The notes: a model not told the origin generated them from the sequence alone. 64,000 nucleotides of DNA from Dendrolimus kikuchii (GCA_019925095.2 CM034411.1:2453001-2517000); one strand, 5' to 3'; shown: positions 1-9,321, counted from the first letter of the stretch. Program-made: numbers and translations.

Positions 1-182
1 AAAAAAATAAAATTAAAATTATATATATAAGATTTTGAAATGGCAAGTATAATAGAAAGAAATAAGACAAATATACATATATTGATATATACATAAATAA
101 TAATCATAGGAATAATGTATAGAATTACGTAAATATGGGAGAGATGAAGATTTTATGATTGACTTTAGCGCCCGAGGTAATA
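1..182. other. AT-rich DNA, nothing recognised
   Basis: AT-rich sequence with short TA runs before the first family A copy. I see no gene or repeat boundary here. Confidence 0.5.
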
Positions 183-489
183 ATCCGTGCAGGAACGGAG
201 AAAGAATACAATTTCCAGCGGCCGGGCGGCCTGTCGTGAGAGGCGACCAAAAACCCACAGCCAGGTGGTAGGGCATTTGCCCGACTGGATGGCTACCACC
301 CCTGGTCTAAAGTGTGTCTCCATAACAATCTTGAGTTGTGTTCCGGCATTAGTGACCAGGTTCCAGTCTCCTTTAAGGGAGCAGCGCATTTGTACCAACT
401 TTGGTGTTACAAATGTCCGTAGGCGATGGTAAACGCTTTCCATCAAGTGGGCCATCTGACTGTCTGCTGATCTCCTGCAATAAAAAAAA
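183..489 (+). mobile_element. Family A SINE-like element, near full length
   Basis: Starts with 'atccgtgcaggaacgg' and ends in 'ctcctgcaataaaaaaaa'. The last ~95 bp (from 'caaatgtcc') match the tail of LINE K at 9.0 kb. Open frames on both strands of about 70-95 codons lack any plausible start or known domain, so I treat it as non-coding. It is probably mobilised in trans by LINE K (inference). Confidence 0.85.
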
Positions 490-607
490 GTATGTTTTCC
501 GATGATCTTAGAAGAAGATTAGGTACAAATGGCGACCTTATCGCTGACAGTGATCTCCAGACAGAGAGAGAGAAATATGGCACAGAAGATACGATACGGT
601 TATGTTT

Positions 608-633
608 CACACACACACACACACACACACACA
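608..633. repeat. (CA)n microsatellite
   Basis: About 13 CA units directly abutting the truncated 3' side of the Helitron array at 634-981. Confidence 0.95.
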
Positions 634-981
634 GGCAGAACCCGATTCCAGCGCCACCTACCGGATCTAATTGTGAATCTAAACCATCTCGTGCCCCACT
701 CAGATACACACAAAACATTTCATCAAAATCCTGGAACCCGATTCCAGCGCCACCTACCGGATCTAATTGTGAATCTAAACCATCTCGTGCCCCACTCAGA
801 TACACACAAAACATTTCATCAAAATCCTGGAACCCGATTCCAGCGTCACCTACGGGATCCAATTGTGAATGTTAATTATCTCAGGACCTATACGAATATA
901 CAAAAAAAACTTCATCAAATTCGTACCAACTGTTTAGGAGTACAGTGATATACACGAATAGAACAATTTTATATACAAAGA
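634..981 (-). mobile_element. Family C Helitron with 96-bp internal tandem repeat
   Basis: Minus-strand family C Helitron. Its 5' end (right side) is TCTTTGTATATAAAATTG and the CTAG end on the left is missing, replaced by the CA run. The internal segment beginning 'gaacccgattcc' occurs at 638, 734 and 830, a strict 96-bp period; the first two units look identical and the third is diverged. Because 96 is a multiple of 3, a plus-strand frame stays open through the array, which is incidental. Confidence 0.8.
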
Positions 982-1024
982 TTATAGAATTTAATACTTG
1001 TAAACTCAATTTCAAAAGTTTTTA

Positions 1025-1446
1025 TTCAAAATAAGTTCTACTAGAGAATACTTTTTGAAGGTCTTTTATCCGTGCATAAACGGAGAAAGAATACAATTTC
1101 CTGCGGCCGGGATGCCCAACTGGATGGCTACCACCCCTGGTCTAAAGTATGTCGCCATAATAACCTTGCGTTGTGTTCCGGCATTAGTGACCAGGTTCCA
1201 GTCTCCTTTAAGAGAGCAGCAGCGCATTTGTAGCACCTTTGGTGTTGCAAATGTCCATAGGCGATGGTAACCGCTTTCCACCAAGTGGGTCGTCTGCCTG
1301 TCTGCTGAACTCCTGCAATAAAAAAAAGGTCATACATATAAGTTAAAATTTAACTTTACTTCCTATTCTATGTACGCCGCTTCGCAACGTATTATTGCTG
1401 TTAAGGAGAAGAAGCGGCAAGAAACTCCCCAGCAACACGTCTAGCT
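1025..1446 (+). repeat. Family Q repeat split by a family A insertion
   Basis: Left part 1025-1063 ('ttctactagagaatac') and right part 1332-1446 ('cgcttcgcaacg...cgtctagct') are contiguous in other copies (25386-25537; reverse at 6300-6455). It is probably a LINE 3' UTR, since another copy sits next to LINE J. Confidence 0.7.
1064..1325 (+). mobile_element. Family A copy with 6-bp TSD and internal deletion
   Basis: Flanked by AAGGTC (1058-1063 and 1326-1331), inserted into family Q. About 85 bp are missing between 'gcggccggg' and 'atgcccaactgg' compared with full copies. Confidence 0.85.
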
Positions 1447-1484
1447 AAAATTGTTTTTCTTTATATTTCTTATTGTATTTATAT

Positions 1485-1653
1485 ATTGTCAGGAGCCTTA
1501 AGAACAGACGAGCATGCATGACAAGAGTTATGAATGTCAAAGAAGCAAGTGAGGTATGTAAGAATAAGCCTAAATGGCACTCTGTTGTTCGTGCCTACCC
1601 CGCAAGGGAACTGGCGTGAAGTTATGTATGTATGTATGTATGTATGTATGTAT
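1485..1653 (+). mobile_element. Family B LINE 3' end, TATG tail, 10-bp TSD
   Basis: Begins near 'tgtcaggagcc', encodes the last ~45 codons of the LINE ORF (ending PARELA-stop) and ends in (TATG)n. TSD GTATTTATAT at 1475-1484 and 1654-1663. Confidence 0.9.
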
Positions 1654-1663
1654 GTATTTATAT

Positions 1664-1983
1664 CTCAAGTTCTTTCTTAAAGCGTTTCCTATCTCGCTGG
1701 CTCTCTTCAGATTATTATTAGAAGCACTTTACTGTATACCTCGAACATTGCGACGGTATATTCGCTTCGTATGATGTTTAGTTAACAGTTAACCCGGTAA
1801 CACATGTACAAACACATACAGACAGACTCACACGCGTGCCAAGTAATTGTGGGGAGAATAAAAAATTGCGCTAAGTGTGCCTTACTTGCGCGCGTCGAGG
1901 CACACACACCCGAACGCAAATGTTGTTGAACCATTTTATGTATTATGGTGGTGCACCAGGCATCCATCATTTAATCATGATCA
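1664..1983. other. No gene recognised
   Basis: Unassigned sequence. Short open frames on both strands lack similarity I can recognise. Confidence 0.4.
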
Positions 1984-2371
1984 TCTTTATATATATAATT
2001 CTTCTGTACGTGTGACTAGGTTAGGTTATAATGTCAGGAGCCTTAAGAACAGACGAGCTTGCATGACAAGAGTTGTGAATGTCAAAGAGGCAAGTGAGGT
2101 GTGTAAGAATAAACCTAAATGGCACTCTGTTGTTCGTGCCTACCCCGCAAGGGAACTGGCGTGAAGTTATGTATGTATGTATGTATGTATGTACGTGTGT
2201 TGACAGTGAACTCCTCCTTAACGGCTGAACCGATTTAAATGAATTTTTTTAAGTGTGTTCAAGTGGATTCGAGGATGGTTTAGATTCACAATTGGGCCCG
2301 GTAAGTGGCGCTGCAATCGAGTTTTAAATTTTATTTCTTCAGGGCAGAACAACGTCTGCCGGGACAGCTAG
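1984..2371 (+). mobile_element. Family C Helitron interrupted by a family B copy
   Basis: 5' end TCTTTATATATATAATTC preceded by A; 3' end gtctgccgggacagCTAG with the GC-rich stem typical of Helitron 3' ends. A family B element sits 30 bp from the 5' end. Removing it restores the Helitron sequence 'tgtacgtgtgttgacag' seen in other copies. No Rep/helicase coding, so non-autonomous. Confidence 0.85.
2015..2189 (+). mobile_element. Family B copy nested in a Helitron, 10-bp TSD
   Basis: TSD TGTACGTGTG at 2005-2014 and 2190-2199, drawn from Helitron sequence. The B homology starts at 'atgtcaggagcc' (2031); the 16 bp before it ('actaggttaggttata') match neither element and look like 5'-junction filler. 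Confidence 0.9.
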
Positions 2372-2486
2372 TGTCATATAATTCCCCATAGCAACAAACC
2401 GAAGGCGGTCCTGCGGCGAGTACGGTCTTGTGGAACTATGACTCAACTGCACAGGCCACCTGCGTCGTCAACAACAAGCGAAGCAA

Positions 2487-2494
2487 TATATAAG
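2487..2494 (+). promoter_or_regulatory. TATA box of the solo LTR
   Basis: TATATAAG, ~115 bp into the LTR and ~170 bp before its AATAAA (2663-2668). The position fits an LTR promoter; activity is unknown. Confidence 0.5.
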
Positions 2495-2662
2495 AGCGCC
2501 CACGGCATACAGGAAGAGACGCAGCAAGAGCACCATAGAGAGCACACGCTATTTAGTATTCGCGAAATCCAACGGCAGCCCCTTGAGGTTCTTAAAATCA
2601 AAAACTGTATCCCTTGGGTAACGTTAGAATCAGTGAATATCAAAAATATTGTAATTATCAAT

Positions 2663-2668
2663 AATAAA
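2663..2668 (+). terminator. Poly(A) signal of the solo LTR
   Basis: AATAAA 60 bp before the LTR end, where R/U5 processing would be expected. Confidence 0.45.
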
Positions 2669-2731
2669 TACTGTAGTCAATTAATCCACGTATCTGATTG
2701 AACTTGGTACTGATGAATAAGAAGACGCTAG

Positions 2732-3015
2732 TTACAACCATTATACAGCTAAGTATATCATCACGCTGACAGTCATACGAGTGGATGTGATTAGAGGTTC
2801 CATACTTACATGATAAGTCTGGTCACCCCTACAATATCATGTAAATAAATAAAGTAAGAAAAATATGCTGACAAAAGTGGTGGGTATGCATATTCTGATC
2901 AGGAGACTTCGTTACTTCGTGAATACGTAGGGGCGAGGAGAATACAAGCACAGTGTTCACACAATCTCTAATATTCAATCAAATGACGAAATATAACATT
3001 ACAAGTGCATATAAA
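2732..3015. other. No gene recognised
   Basis: Unassigned sequence after the solo LTR, with no repeat family that I recognise elsewhere in the window. Confidence 0.4.
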
Positions 3016-3214
3016 CATTTAATTATCCAATCTACAACGACAATGTATCAGAGATATAATACATGAGTGAGATATTAACGGATTCTCTTCTCAAAAACAA
3101 ATGGCAATGTACAGTGTTCTCCATTTAATTATCCCATCTACAACGACAATGTATCAGAGATATAATACATGAGTGAGATATTAACGGATTCTCTTCTCAA
3201 AAACAAATGGCAAT
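3016..3214. repeat. 93-bp local direct duplication
   Basis: Copy 1 at 3016-3108, copy 2 at 3122-3214, one mismatch (ccaatc versus cccatc), 13-bp spacer, 106-bp period. No other copy seen in the window. Confidence 0.95.
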
Positions 3215-3421
3215 ACACTCTTTAATTTTTTTTTTAGATTTTTAAATGTTTGCTTCCTTGGACATTCATTTGTAATATTACCTCCAGAAAGAAAGGCAAG
3301 CGGCGCTTCCAATTAGGTTGTTCAAACATCCTAACTTAATATTATAAAATTTTGTATACACGTCATCAATAATATAAAAAAGACATAGGGTACCTTTCAT
3401 TCAGAGTTCTTTTTTTATTTA

Positions 3422-3724
3422 TTTTTTTGTTCAGCAGACAGCCAGACGGCCCACTTGATGGAAAGCGGTTACCATCGTCTATGAACATTTGCAATAGCAA
3501 AGTTGCTACAAATGCGCTGCTGCTTTCTTAAGGGAAACTGGAACCTGGTCACTAATACCGGAACACAACTCAAGGTTGTTATGGCGACATACTTTAGACC
3601 AGAGGTGGTAACCATATAGTCGGGCAAATACCCTACCACCTGGCTGTGGGTTGTTAAGTCGCCTCTTACGACAGGCCGCCCCAACGCAGGAAATTGTATT
3701 CTTTCTCCGTTCCTGCACGAATAA
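3422..3724 (-). mobile_element. Family A copy, near full length
   Basis: Reverse orientation: poly(T) at the left, 'cctgcacga' at the right. Confidence 0.85.
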
Positions 3725-3761
3725 ATGTTTTTGATAGAATTTCTTCAAAGCCCTAAAATAC

Positions 3762-3900
3762 ATAACATCACGCCAGTTCCCTTGCGGGGTAGGCACGAAC
3801 AACAGAGCGCCATTTAGGCTTATTCTTACACACCTCACTTGCTTCTTTGACATTCATAACTCTTGTCATGCACGCTCGTCTGTTCTTAAGGCTCCTGACA
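3762..3900 (-). mobile_element. Family B 3' end, short form
   Basis: Ends on its 5' side at 'ggctcctgacat', the same truncation point as the short plus-strand copies. The TATG tail is almost gone and I see no clear TSD. Confidence 0.8.
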
Positions 3901-4204
3901 TGTATGTAAGTAATATACGATTAAACGTGTCATGGTATAACCAGGCTTTAGGTGCGATGTACATAGCGGGCATCGTTCCGTCTGGCCACAGATGGCTGGC
4001 AGAGCGAGAAGTTCAAATCTCCGCATTCGTAATTGATAAATAAATATGGCACGTGCGCACGGGTCAACCAACTTGTATGTCTTCATTTAATTGCCATCAA
4101 GGAACGCTGCCTTGTATTGTGTTGATGTTATAAAAAGAACAAATAAGAGATATTTAAACAGTACATTAAATTAAGTGGAGTTTTTAACCGATTTCCAAAA
4201 GGAA

Positions 4205-4414
4205 GCCAGGTGGTAGAGTATTTGCTCGACTGCCGAGTATGCCGCCATAGCAACCTTGTGTTGTGTTCCGGTATTAGTGACCAGGTTCCAGTCTCCTTTA
4301 AGAGAGCAGCAGCGCATTTGTAGCACCTTTGGTGTTGCAAATGTCCATAGGCGATGGTAACCGCTTTCCATCAAGTGGGCCGTCTGCATGTCTGCTGAAC
4401 TCCTGCAAAAAAAA
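4205..4414 (+). mobile_element. Family A, 5'-truncated at 'gccaggtgg'
   Basis: Lacks the first ~85 bp; starts at the same internal base as the copies at 19.45 and 32.99 kb. Ends in an A-rich tail. Confidence 0.8.
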
Positions 4415-4423
4415 GGAAGATGT

Positions 4424-4680
4424 TCTAAATTCGACTGTATGTTTGTTAAGCGATTTCTTCGTCAATTGTAGACCGATTTTCAATGTTTTTTATTTATTCG
4501 AAAGATTATACTTCTGAAGTAGTCACATTATCACCAAATCAGGATTTGATGAGTGGATCACAGGGAAAGAGGGAGCAACTCTTGCTAAAGAGCGCCCAGC
4601 GCCTACACTTCGAAAGGCAAAATTTTATACGTGTGCCAGTAGTACAATTCCTACAGGCGCTTAATATATTAATTCTAAAG
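4424..4680 (+). repeat. Family H repeat copy
   Basis: Shares 'gatgagtggatcacaggga'-type sequence and 'tacaggcgcttaat' with the H array at 32.3-32.9 kb. No coding capacity seen; class unknown. Confidence 0.6.
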
Positions 4681-4722
4681 TTATTTAAAGTATTTCTGCA
4701 ACTTAAAAATAGAGTATTAGTT

Positions 4723-4895
4723 TAACAAAAACAAAATTTCAAACTGAAAAGCAAAAGTAAATAACTTCTACAACATCTTGAAGAGGCTGTTAAGTTAAAA
4801 AACAGCAACAAAATTGCAAAACAAACCGACTTTAAGATGTTGTACAAAATATATTTTTTTTGTTTTAAAGTTGGAATTTGGTTTTGTTTTTGTTA
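4723..4895. repeat. Imperfect inverted repeat
   Basis: Left arm 'aacaaaaacaaaat...caacatcttgaag' pairs with right arm 'ctttaagatgttgta...ggttttgtttttgtt'. The inner motif 'acatcttaaag' also appears in the fold-back at 34.9-35.5 kb, so the two may be related. Confidence 0.6.
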
Positions 4896-5031
4896 AAAAA
4901 AATATTATTGACATAAATCATTTTAATGGAGTTGAAGATGGGTGAATCAAAAAGTTCTTGGAATAAAAATAAAAAAGCAAAAATTTAAACAAAAAAAAAT
5001 TCTACATACATTTTCCTCCTATGCAATACAT

Positions 5032-5440
5032 TTAGAATAACGCGTATCTAACTTCCTTATTCCTTGCGTAAAAAAATGTTTTTCTTGAGTCTCGAAGAAC
5101 TCCTCTACGGCTGCTATTATCGTAAAATTTAGTTCCACGAATTTCCTCTTTTAATTCTGGGATTAAGTGAAAATTACTTAGGGCTAAGTCCAGAGAATAT
5201 GGTGGGTGGTCAAGGAGATTGAAGCCAGCACAACGGACTGCGTTGAGCGTGACTTCCGATTGATGAGAGGGAGCGTTATCGTGAAGAAACAACACGCCCA
5301 ACGACAGTGTTCCACGACGTTTTTCTTTAATCGCTTCACGCGCTTTCGGAATTAAATTTGCATAATAGTGTCCACTAATCGTCTGGCTTCTTGGCATGTA
5401 ATCAATAAAAAGGATTTTTTCACTATCCCAGCAGCACATA
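5032..5440 (-). pseudogene. mariner-type transposase C-terminal fragment, inactivated
   Basis: A minus-strand frame carries roughly the C-terminal 40% of a mariner (Tc1/mariner) transposase. Seen in order: 'CCWDSEK' (first catalytic Asp, ~5425), 'LHDNAPSH' (second catalytic Asp), 'LLDHPPYSLDLALSNFHLIP'. The family uses a DD34D triad. Here the third Asp is replaced by Asn (PSD in the family, LSN here; ~5173), so the protein would be catalytically dead even if complete. The N-terminal DNA-binding half and the terminal inverted repeats are not present. The frame runs upstream into an unrelated LINE fragment, so the first ~22 residues are not transposase. Confidence 0.85.
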
Positions 5441-5469
5441 CAAGCAGTATAAAAGTGTATGGATGCAGA

Positions 5470-5787
5470 AGTACATACAAGCAGTTTAAAGGTGTTCACA
5501 ATTTCAACACCAGTCATTGTAATAGACTGTTATTGCCATCTTTTAGACTACAAAAAGTATTGTCCTCTTTCTTGGGGGTTGGTATACGCTTCTTCAATAA
5601 GATTCCGAATGAAATGTTAGCTCTGCCTTTCACCAAATTTAAAACCAAATTAAAAAGAAGGTTTCTTAAAAAGGGATATTACACTATTGAAGAATATTTA
5701 AATGGTAAATCTCTCTTATACTATCGTCTGTATAACGTTTTTATCTTGCAAAACATGCAAGGAATTTATGGAGATATGTGGCAGTAA
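5470..5787 (+). pseudogene. CR1/Jockey-like LINE ORF2 C-terminus
   Basis: Plus-strand frame ending at 5787 contains 'VHNFNTSHCNRLLLPSFRLQ' and 'FFNKIPNEMLALPFTKFKTK' followed by 'YYTIEEYLN', the layout found after the reverse transcriptase domain at the C-terminus of many CR1/Jockey-group LINEs. It is 5'-truncated and abuts the mariner fragment. The class assignment is by pattern only. Confidence 0.65.
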
Positions 5788-5837
5788 AAACTTATAGTAC
5801 GTCTTGTCATTATTATAATAATATTCTTCTTTCCTCA

Positions 5838-6148
5838 TTTTTTTTATTGCAGGAGATCAGCAGCCAGGCAGACGGCCCACTTGAAGGAAATCGGTTACTA
5901 TCGCCTATGGACATTTGCAACACCAAAGATGCTACAAGTGCGCTGCTGCTCTCTTAAGGGAAACTGTAACCTGGTCACTAATGCCGAAACACAACTCAGG
6001 GTTGTTATGGCGACATACTTTAGACCAGGGGTGGTAGCCATCCAGTCGGGCAAATGCCCTACCACCTGGCTGTGGGTTGTTAAGTTGCCTCTTACGACAG
6101 GCCGCCCCAACGCAGGAAATTGTATTCTTTCTCCGTTCCTGCACGGAT
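5838..6148 (-). mobile_element. Family A copy, near full length
   Basis: Poly(T) at left, 'gttcctgcacggat' at right. Minus-strand frame retains the ~70-codon open stretch. Confidence 0.85.
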
Positions 6149-6299
6149 CTTATTGTGTCTTTGTCTTACTGATCATGCACTGTTTACTACAACTCCATTA
6201 ATTCTTCGAAAAGTAATTCCGTTACATACTTCTGTAGAAAGCTTATAAGAAAAAGAACTTAAGATATAAATAGAATAAGAAATATAAACATTTTTTTTT

Positions 6300-6455
6300 A
6301 ACTAGACGTGTTACTGGGGAGTTTCTTGCCGCTGCTTCTCCTTAACAGCAATAACTCGTTGCGAAGCGGTTTACATAGAATAGGAAGTAAAATTAAATTT
6401 TGACTTGTATGTATGACCTTCGAAAAGTGTTCTCCAGTGGAACTGATTTTGAATA
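6300..6455 (-). repeat. Family Q repeat, reverse
   Basis: Reverse copy of the 1332-1446 segment, from 'agctagacgtgtt'-like to 'ttctccagtggaac'. Confidence 0.7.
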
Positions 6456-6554
6456 ACAACTTTCAAGGAAGAGAAGGACCGTTGCAAGTGGATCAATCTA
6501 TCGTCTCTGCCTACCCTATGGAATACAGGCGTATTAATATGTATATCTGTATAG

Positions 6555-7162
6555 AAAGAAGAGTGAATTTGGGGAATAGTTTAAATGGAGCGTTAGGTAA
6601 ACTTCTAGGCGCTAAGAACCTCAGCCAGAAGGCCCAGCTCGCCATACACAACGCGGTGCTGGTACCTACGCTCACGTATGGAAGCAAGAGTTAGGTATGG
6701 AAGAAAGACCATGAAAGTAGAGTAAACGCGGTCGAGATGCGAGCACTGCGCAAAATCTGCGGAGTGACGCTCGCGGACCGCGTTCGTAATACCGAAGTAA
6801 GAAAGAGAGTTGGTCTGAAAGAGAGTGTCGGGGTGAAGGTAAGGAAAGGAATGCTCCGGTGGTTCGGGCATGTGGAAAGAATGCATGATGAAAGAATGAC
6901 TAAACAGATATACAAAGATATACAATGCAAAAGTGGATGGATGCAGAAGTCGTGGAAGGCCACGACACACCTTCCATGATCGAATTGATCGTGTACTAGC
7001 AGAAGGTGATGTCAGGAGCCTTAAGAACAGACGAGCTTGCATGACAAGAGTTATGAATGTCAAAGAGGCAAGTGAGGTGTGTAAGAATAAGCCAAAATGG
7101 CACTCTGTTGTTCGTGCCTACCCCGCAAGGGAACTGGCGTGAAGTTATGTATGTATGTATGT
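6555..7162 (+). mobile_element. Family B LINE 3' region, long copy with W-to-stop
   Basis: The most complete B copy for coding: ~195 codons of an ORF2 C-terminus, including 'LVPTLTYGS' and 'MLRWFGHVERM', the signature after the RT domain of many insect LINEs, then 'SRGRPRHTFHD' and the PARELA end, then (TATG)n. At 6692-6694 TAG replaces the TGG found at the same place in the copy at 34.9 kb, so the frame is interrupted. The 5' end 'gaaagaagagtgaattt' coincides with that of the copy at 43.4 kb. Confidence 0.85.
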
Positions 7163-7512
7163 ATATGTATATATCTAACACTAAGGATGATTTATAAACA
7201 AAACAAAAAACTATATATCCTTGATGATAGTCGTTAAAATTATGTACGTGGAAACATATTAAACGATGCCTTCGCATAATGATAAGTATAATGATATTAC
7301 ACATCACGTAACAAACAGGAAAACGTTGTATTATGGACTAAATATAACCACTTTTTGCTCGCATTACTTAGGAGGGCACCAGATTTTTTTGCAACCCACT
7401 GTATTTCTGGTTTTAAGGCAACCTGACTCATTGCGGCGAAGTCATCTGTTGATAATCCAAGATCCAAGTCACCCCAGACTTACGTGATTTTATAATATAT
7501 AATATATATATC
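7163..7512. other. No gene recognised
   Basis: Unassigned, AT-rich toward the right end. One 73-codon frame has no recognisable similarity. Confidence 0.4.
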
Positions 7513-7827
7513 TTTATCCGTGCAGGAACGGAGAAAGAATACAATTTCTTGCGGCCCGGCGGCTTGTCGTAAGAGGCGACTAAACAACCCACAGCCAGGT
7601 GGTAGAGTATTTGCTCGACTGGATAGCGACCACCCCTGGTCTAGAGTATGCCGCCATAACAACCTTGTGTTGTGTTCCAGCATTAGTGACCAGGTTCCAG
7701 TCTCCTTTAAGAGAGCAGCAGCGCATTTGTAGCACCTTTGGTGTTGCAAATGTCCATAGGCGATGGTAACCGCTTTCTATTAAGTGGGCCGTCTGTCTGT
7801 CTGCTGAAAACCTGCAATAAAAAAAAA
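7513..7827 (+). mobile_element. Family A copy, full length, in TA-rich target
   Basis: Both flanks are runs of ATATATAT, compatible with a TSD but too simple to prove. Immediately followed by the tail of a tRNA-derived SINE. Confidence 0.85.
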
Positions 7828-7837
7828 TATATATATA

Positions 7838-8133
7838 ATATCAGCCCATAAATGTCCCACTGCTGGGCTCGGGCCTCCCATTATAGGAGGAACGGACGTA
7901 TACCCGCCACGCTTGTCCAAGGCGGCTTGGCAGGTTTGACACATCGGTTATCTCGATGTGCAGGTTGCATCACGGTGTTTTCCTTCACCGTTATTAGCAC
8001 GTGGTAATTGTAATAATATGCATATTAGATCAGAAAACTGACTAAGTGGTGCATGCGTTCCGGCCAGGATCGAACCCGCGCCCTCTGAGTTTGGGACGCG
8101 TGCACTAGCCATTACGCTACCACGACACGACGT
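7838..8133 (-). mobile_element. tRNA-derived SINE, full length
   Basis: Read on the minus strand: tRNA-like head with box A-like 'tggtagcgtaatggc' and box B-like 'GGGTTCGATCC' (~8073-8083), a middle 'gtgaaggaaaacaccgtg', then the tail 'gcccagcagtgggacattta'. Head plus LINE-type tail is the standard structure of a pol III SINE. Confidence 0.8.
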
Positions 8134-8336
8134 GATTTTAGGAAAGATGACATTTTTAGGATCGGTAGTTTAACATACAACTTAGAAAGGAATGGATACT
8201 CGCTAAGCTCAAAGCTCGTTTTTCAGGTAGCAGCTATCAAAGGTGGAAAAAACCATGCTAACTTACATCAAAGTAGCAAGGCTAGTTTTTACATATGTCA
8301 TATATGATATTGTTATAAACGAAGATATACTTAATT

Positions 8337-8800
8337 TATACAATTGAATACAATGCAAACTTAACTTATTTATATTGTATTCTACTCATAGTCCCTCAAG
8401 ACTATAAGTAGAACACTGAGCCTAGATCACCGTCTTCTATGGGTAAGGTGCCCAGAAGGCTGGCTACGTTTCCTCGCTGGATCGCCATACTGATCCGTTG
8501 GCCGAGGTAAGCACCAGCCCTCTGATCACCCGAAGAGTCAATGAGTCGTTTCGATAAATTTTGGTAGAGGCTCATGGCCTCAGGACCCTACGGTCCAAGC
8601 GTCTCGACAGCAAACGGCACAAACATATAACTCTCACAGAGGGTTGCATATTTGCGCCGCTTGAGTGATTCGGCTGTTTCCGTCGCTGAACCGGCTGATC
8701 TGGACGTGTTTGGTAAATGGGATGCGGCCAACGTGTCTACGCAAGTCGCATACCACACCAAGAAGATATACAATTGCCAGACACTTCCTGAGGGCCATAG
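8337..8800 (-). pseudogene. LINE J C-terminal coding fragment
   Basis: Minus strand encodes 'FAVETLGP', then after a frameshift '[20 protein letters not shown]' and '[11 protein letters not shown]', matching frames at 16.0, 21.65, 25.1 and 51.6 kb. I recognise this as a C-terminal block seen next to reverse transcriptases in invertebrate retroelements. Frameshifted, with no RT domain in the window. Confidence 0.65.
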
Positions 8801-8869
8801 CTTTACATAGACACTTAAAAAAAAAGTAAATCCACGAAGTCTGGGATGACTGGGATATCACTCTATGAC

Positions 8870-8980
8870 GTGATAGCACCATGCTGGTCTTGATTACAGC
8901 TTTTAAGGCCAGCTCGATCAAGTGATACCAGACGATCGCTGAATATCGGCGTGAAACGGTTAAAGCTAGCAACGGGAAAG
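8870..8980. repeat. Repeat shared with 48.51-48.61 kb
   Basis: 'ccatgctggtcttgattac' and 'gacgatcgctgaatatcggc'-type sequence recurs after the A copy at 48.5 kb. Function unknown. Confidence 0.5.
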
Positions 8981-9004
8981 AATACAATTTAATGCGGTTG
9001 GCCT

Positions 9005-9320
9005 GCCTTTTTTTATAGCTGGAGTACAGGAGACAGGCTAACCGCCCACCTGATGGAAAGCGATTACCGTCGCCTATGGATATTTGAAACACCGGAGATG
9101 TTACCAACGCGCTGCCGGCCTCGAAGAAATTTTATGACACCCTTTTTGAAAAACTCCATATTGTAGCGCTGTGGGAAAACCTCGGTACGCAAGAGAAACG
9201 TTCTACAGAACCATTGCGTACATGAGCGAAGCGGCTCAAGGTAGTAGGGATGAACTCCCAACCACTGGCGAGCGGTGCGATGGTAGAAAGAGGACGAAGG
9301 CACCATTCTAAACAGTTCTT
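9005..9320 (-). pseudogene. LINE K ORF C-terminus and 3' UTR
   Basis: Minus strand encodes 'SFYHRTARQWLGVHP', 'STQ/CTQWFCRTFLLRT' and 'VFPQRYNMEFFKKGVIKFLR', then a 3' UTR 'atatccataggcgacggtaa' ending in a poly(A)-like 'tataaaaaaagg'. A LINE C-terminus by layout. The 3' UTR is the same as the tail of family A. Other remnants: 24.67-24.95 and 44.47-44.61 kb. Confidence 0.75.
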
Positions 9321-9321
9321 C

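Larger units (their letters stand above)
2372..2727 (+). mobile_element. Solo LTR (Gypsy-like), 4-bp TSD
   Basis: A 356-bp segment beginning TGTC and ending GACG, flanked by CTAG on both sides (2368-2371, 2728-2731); the left CTAG is the end of the Helitron. Contains a TATA box and a downstream poly(A) signal in the order expected of U3-R-U5. No internal retroelement coding remains, so it is a solo LTR. A small 87-codon frame inside it is not a known protein. Confidence 0.7.

Noticed and set aside
492..875. 127-codon frame with internal repeats (NPIPAPPTGSNCESKPSRAP)
   Set aside because: Arises from the 96-bp Helitron array, whose length is a multiple of three; no start context or homologous protein.
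7520..7732. A ~70-codon frame (ERRKNTISCG...) repeated in many family A copies
   Set aside because: It begins at GTG, the opposite strand is equally open, and many copies disrupt it. It reflects the young age and composition of the repeat, not a protein.
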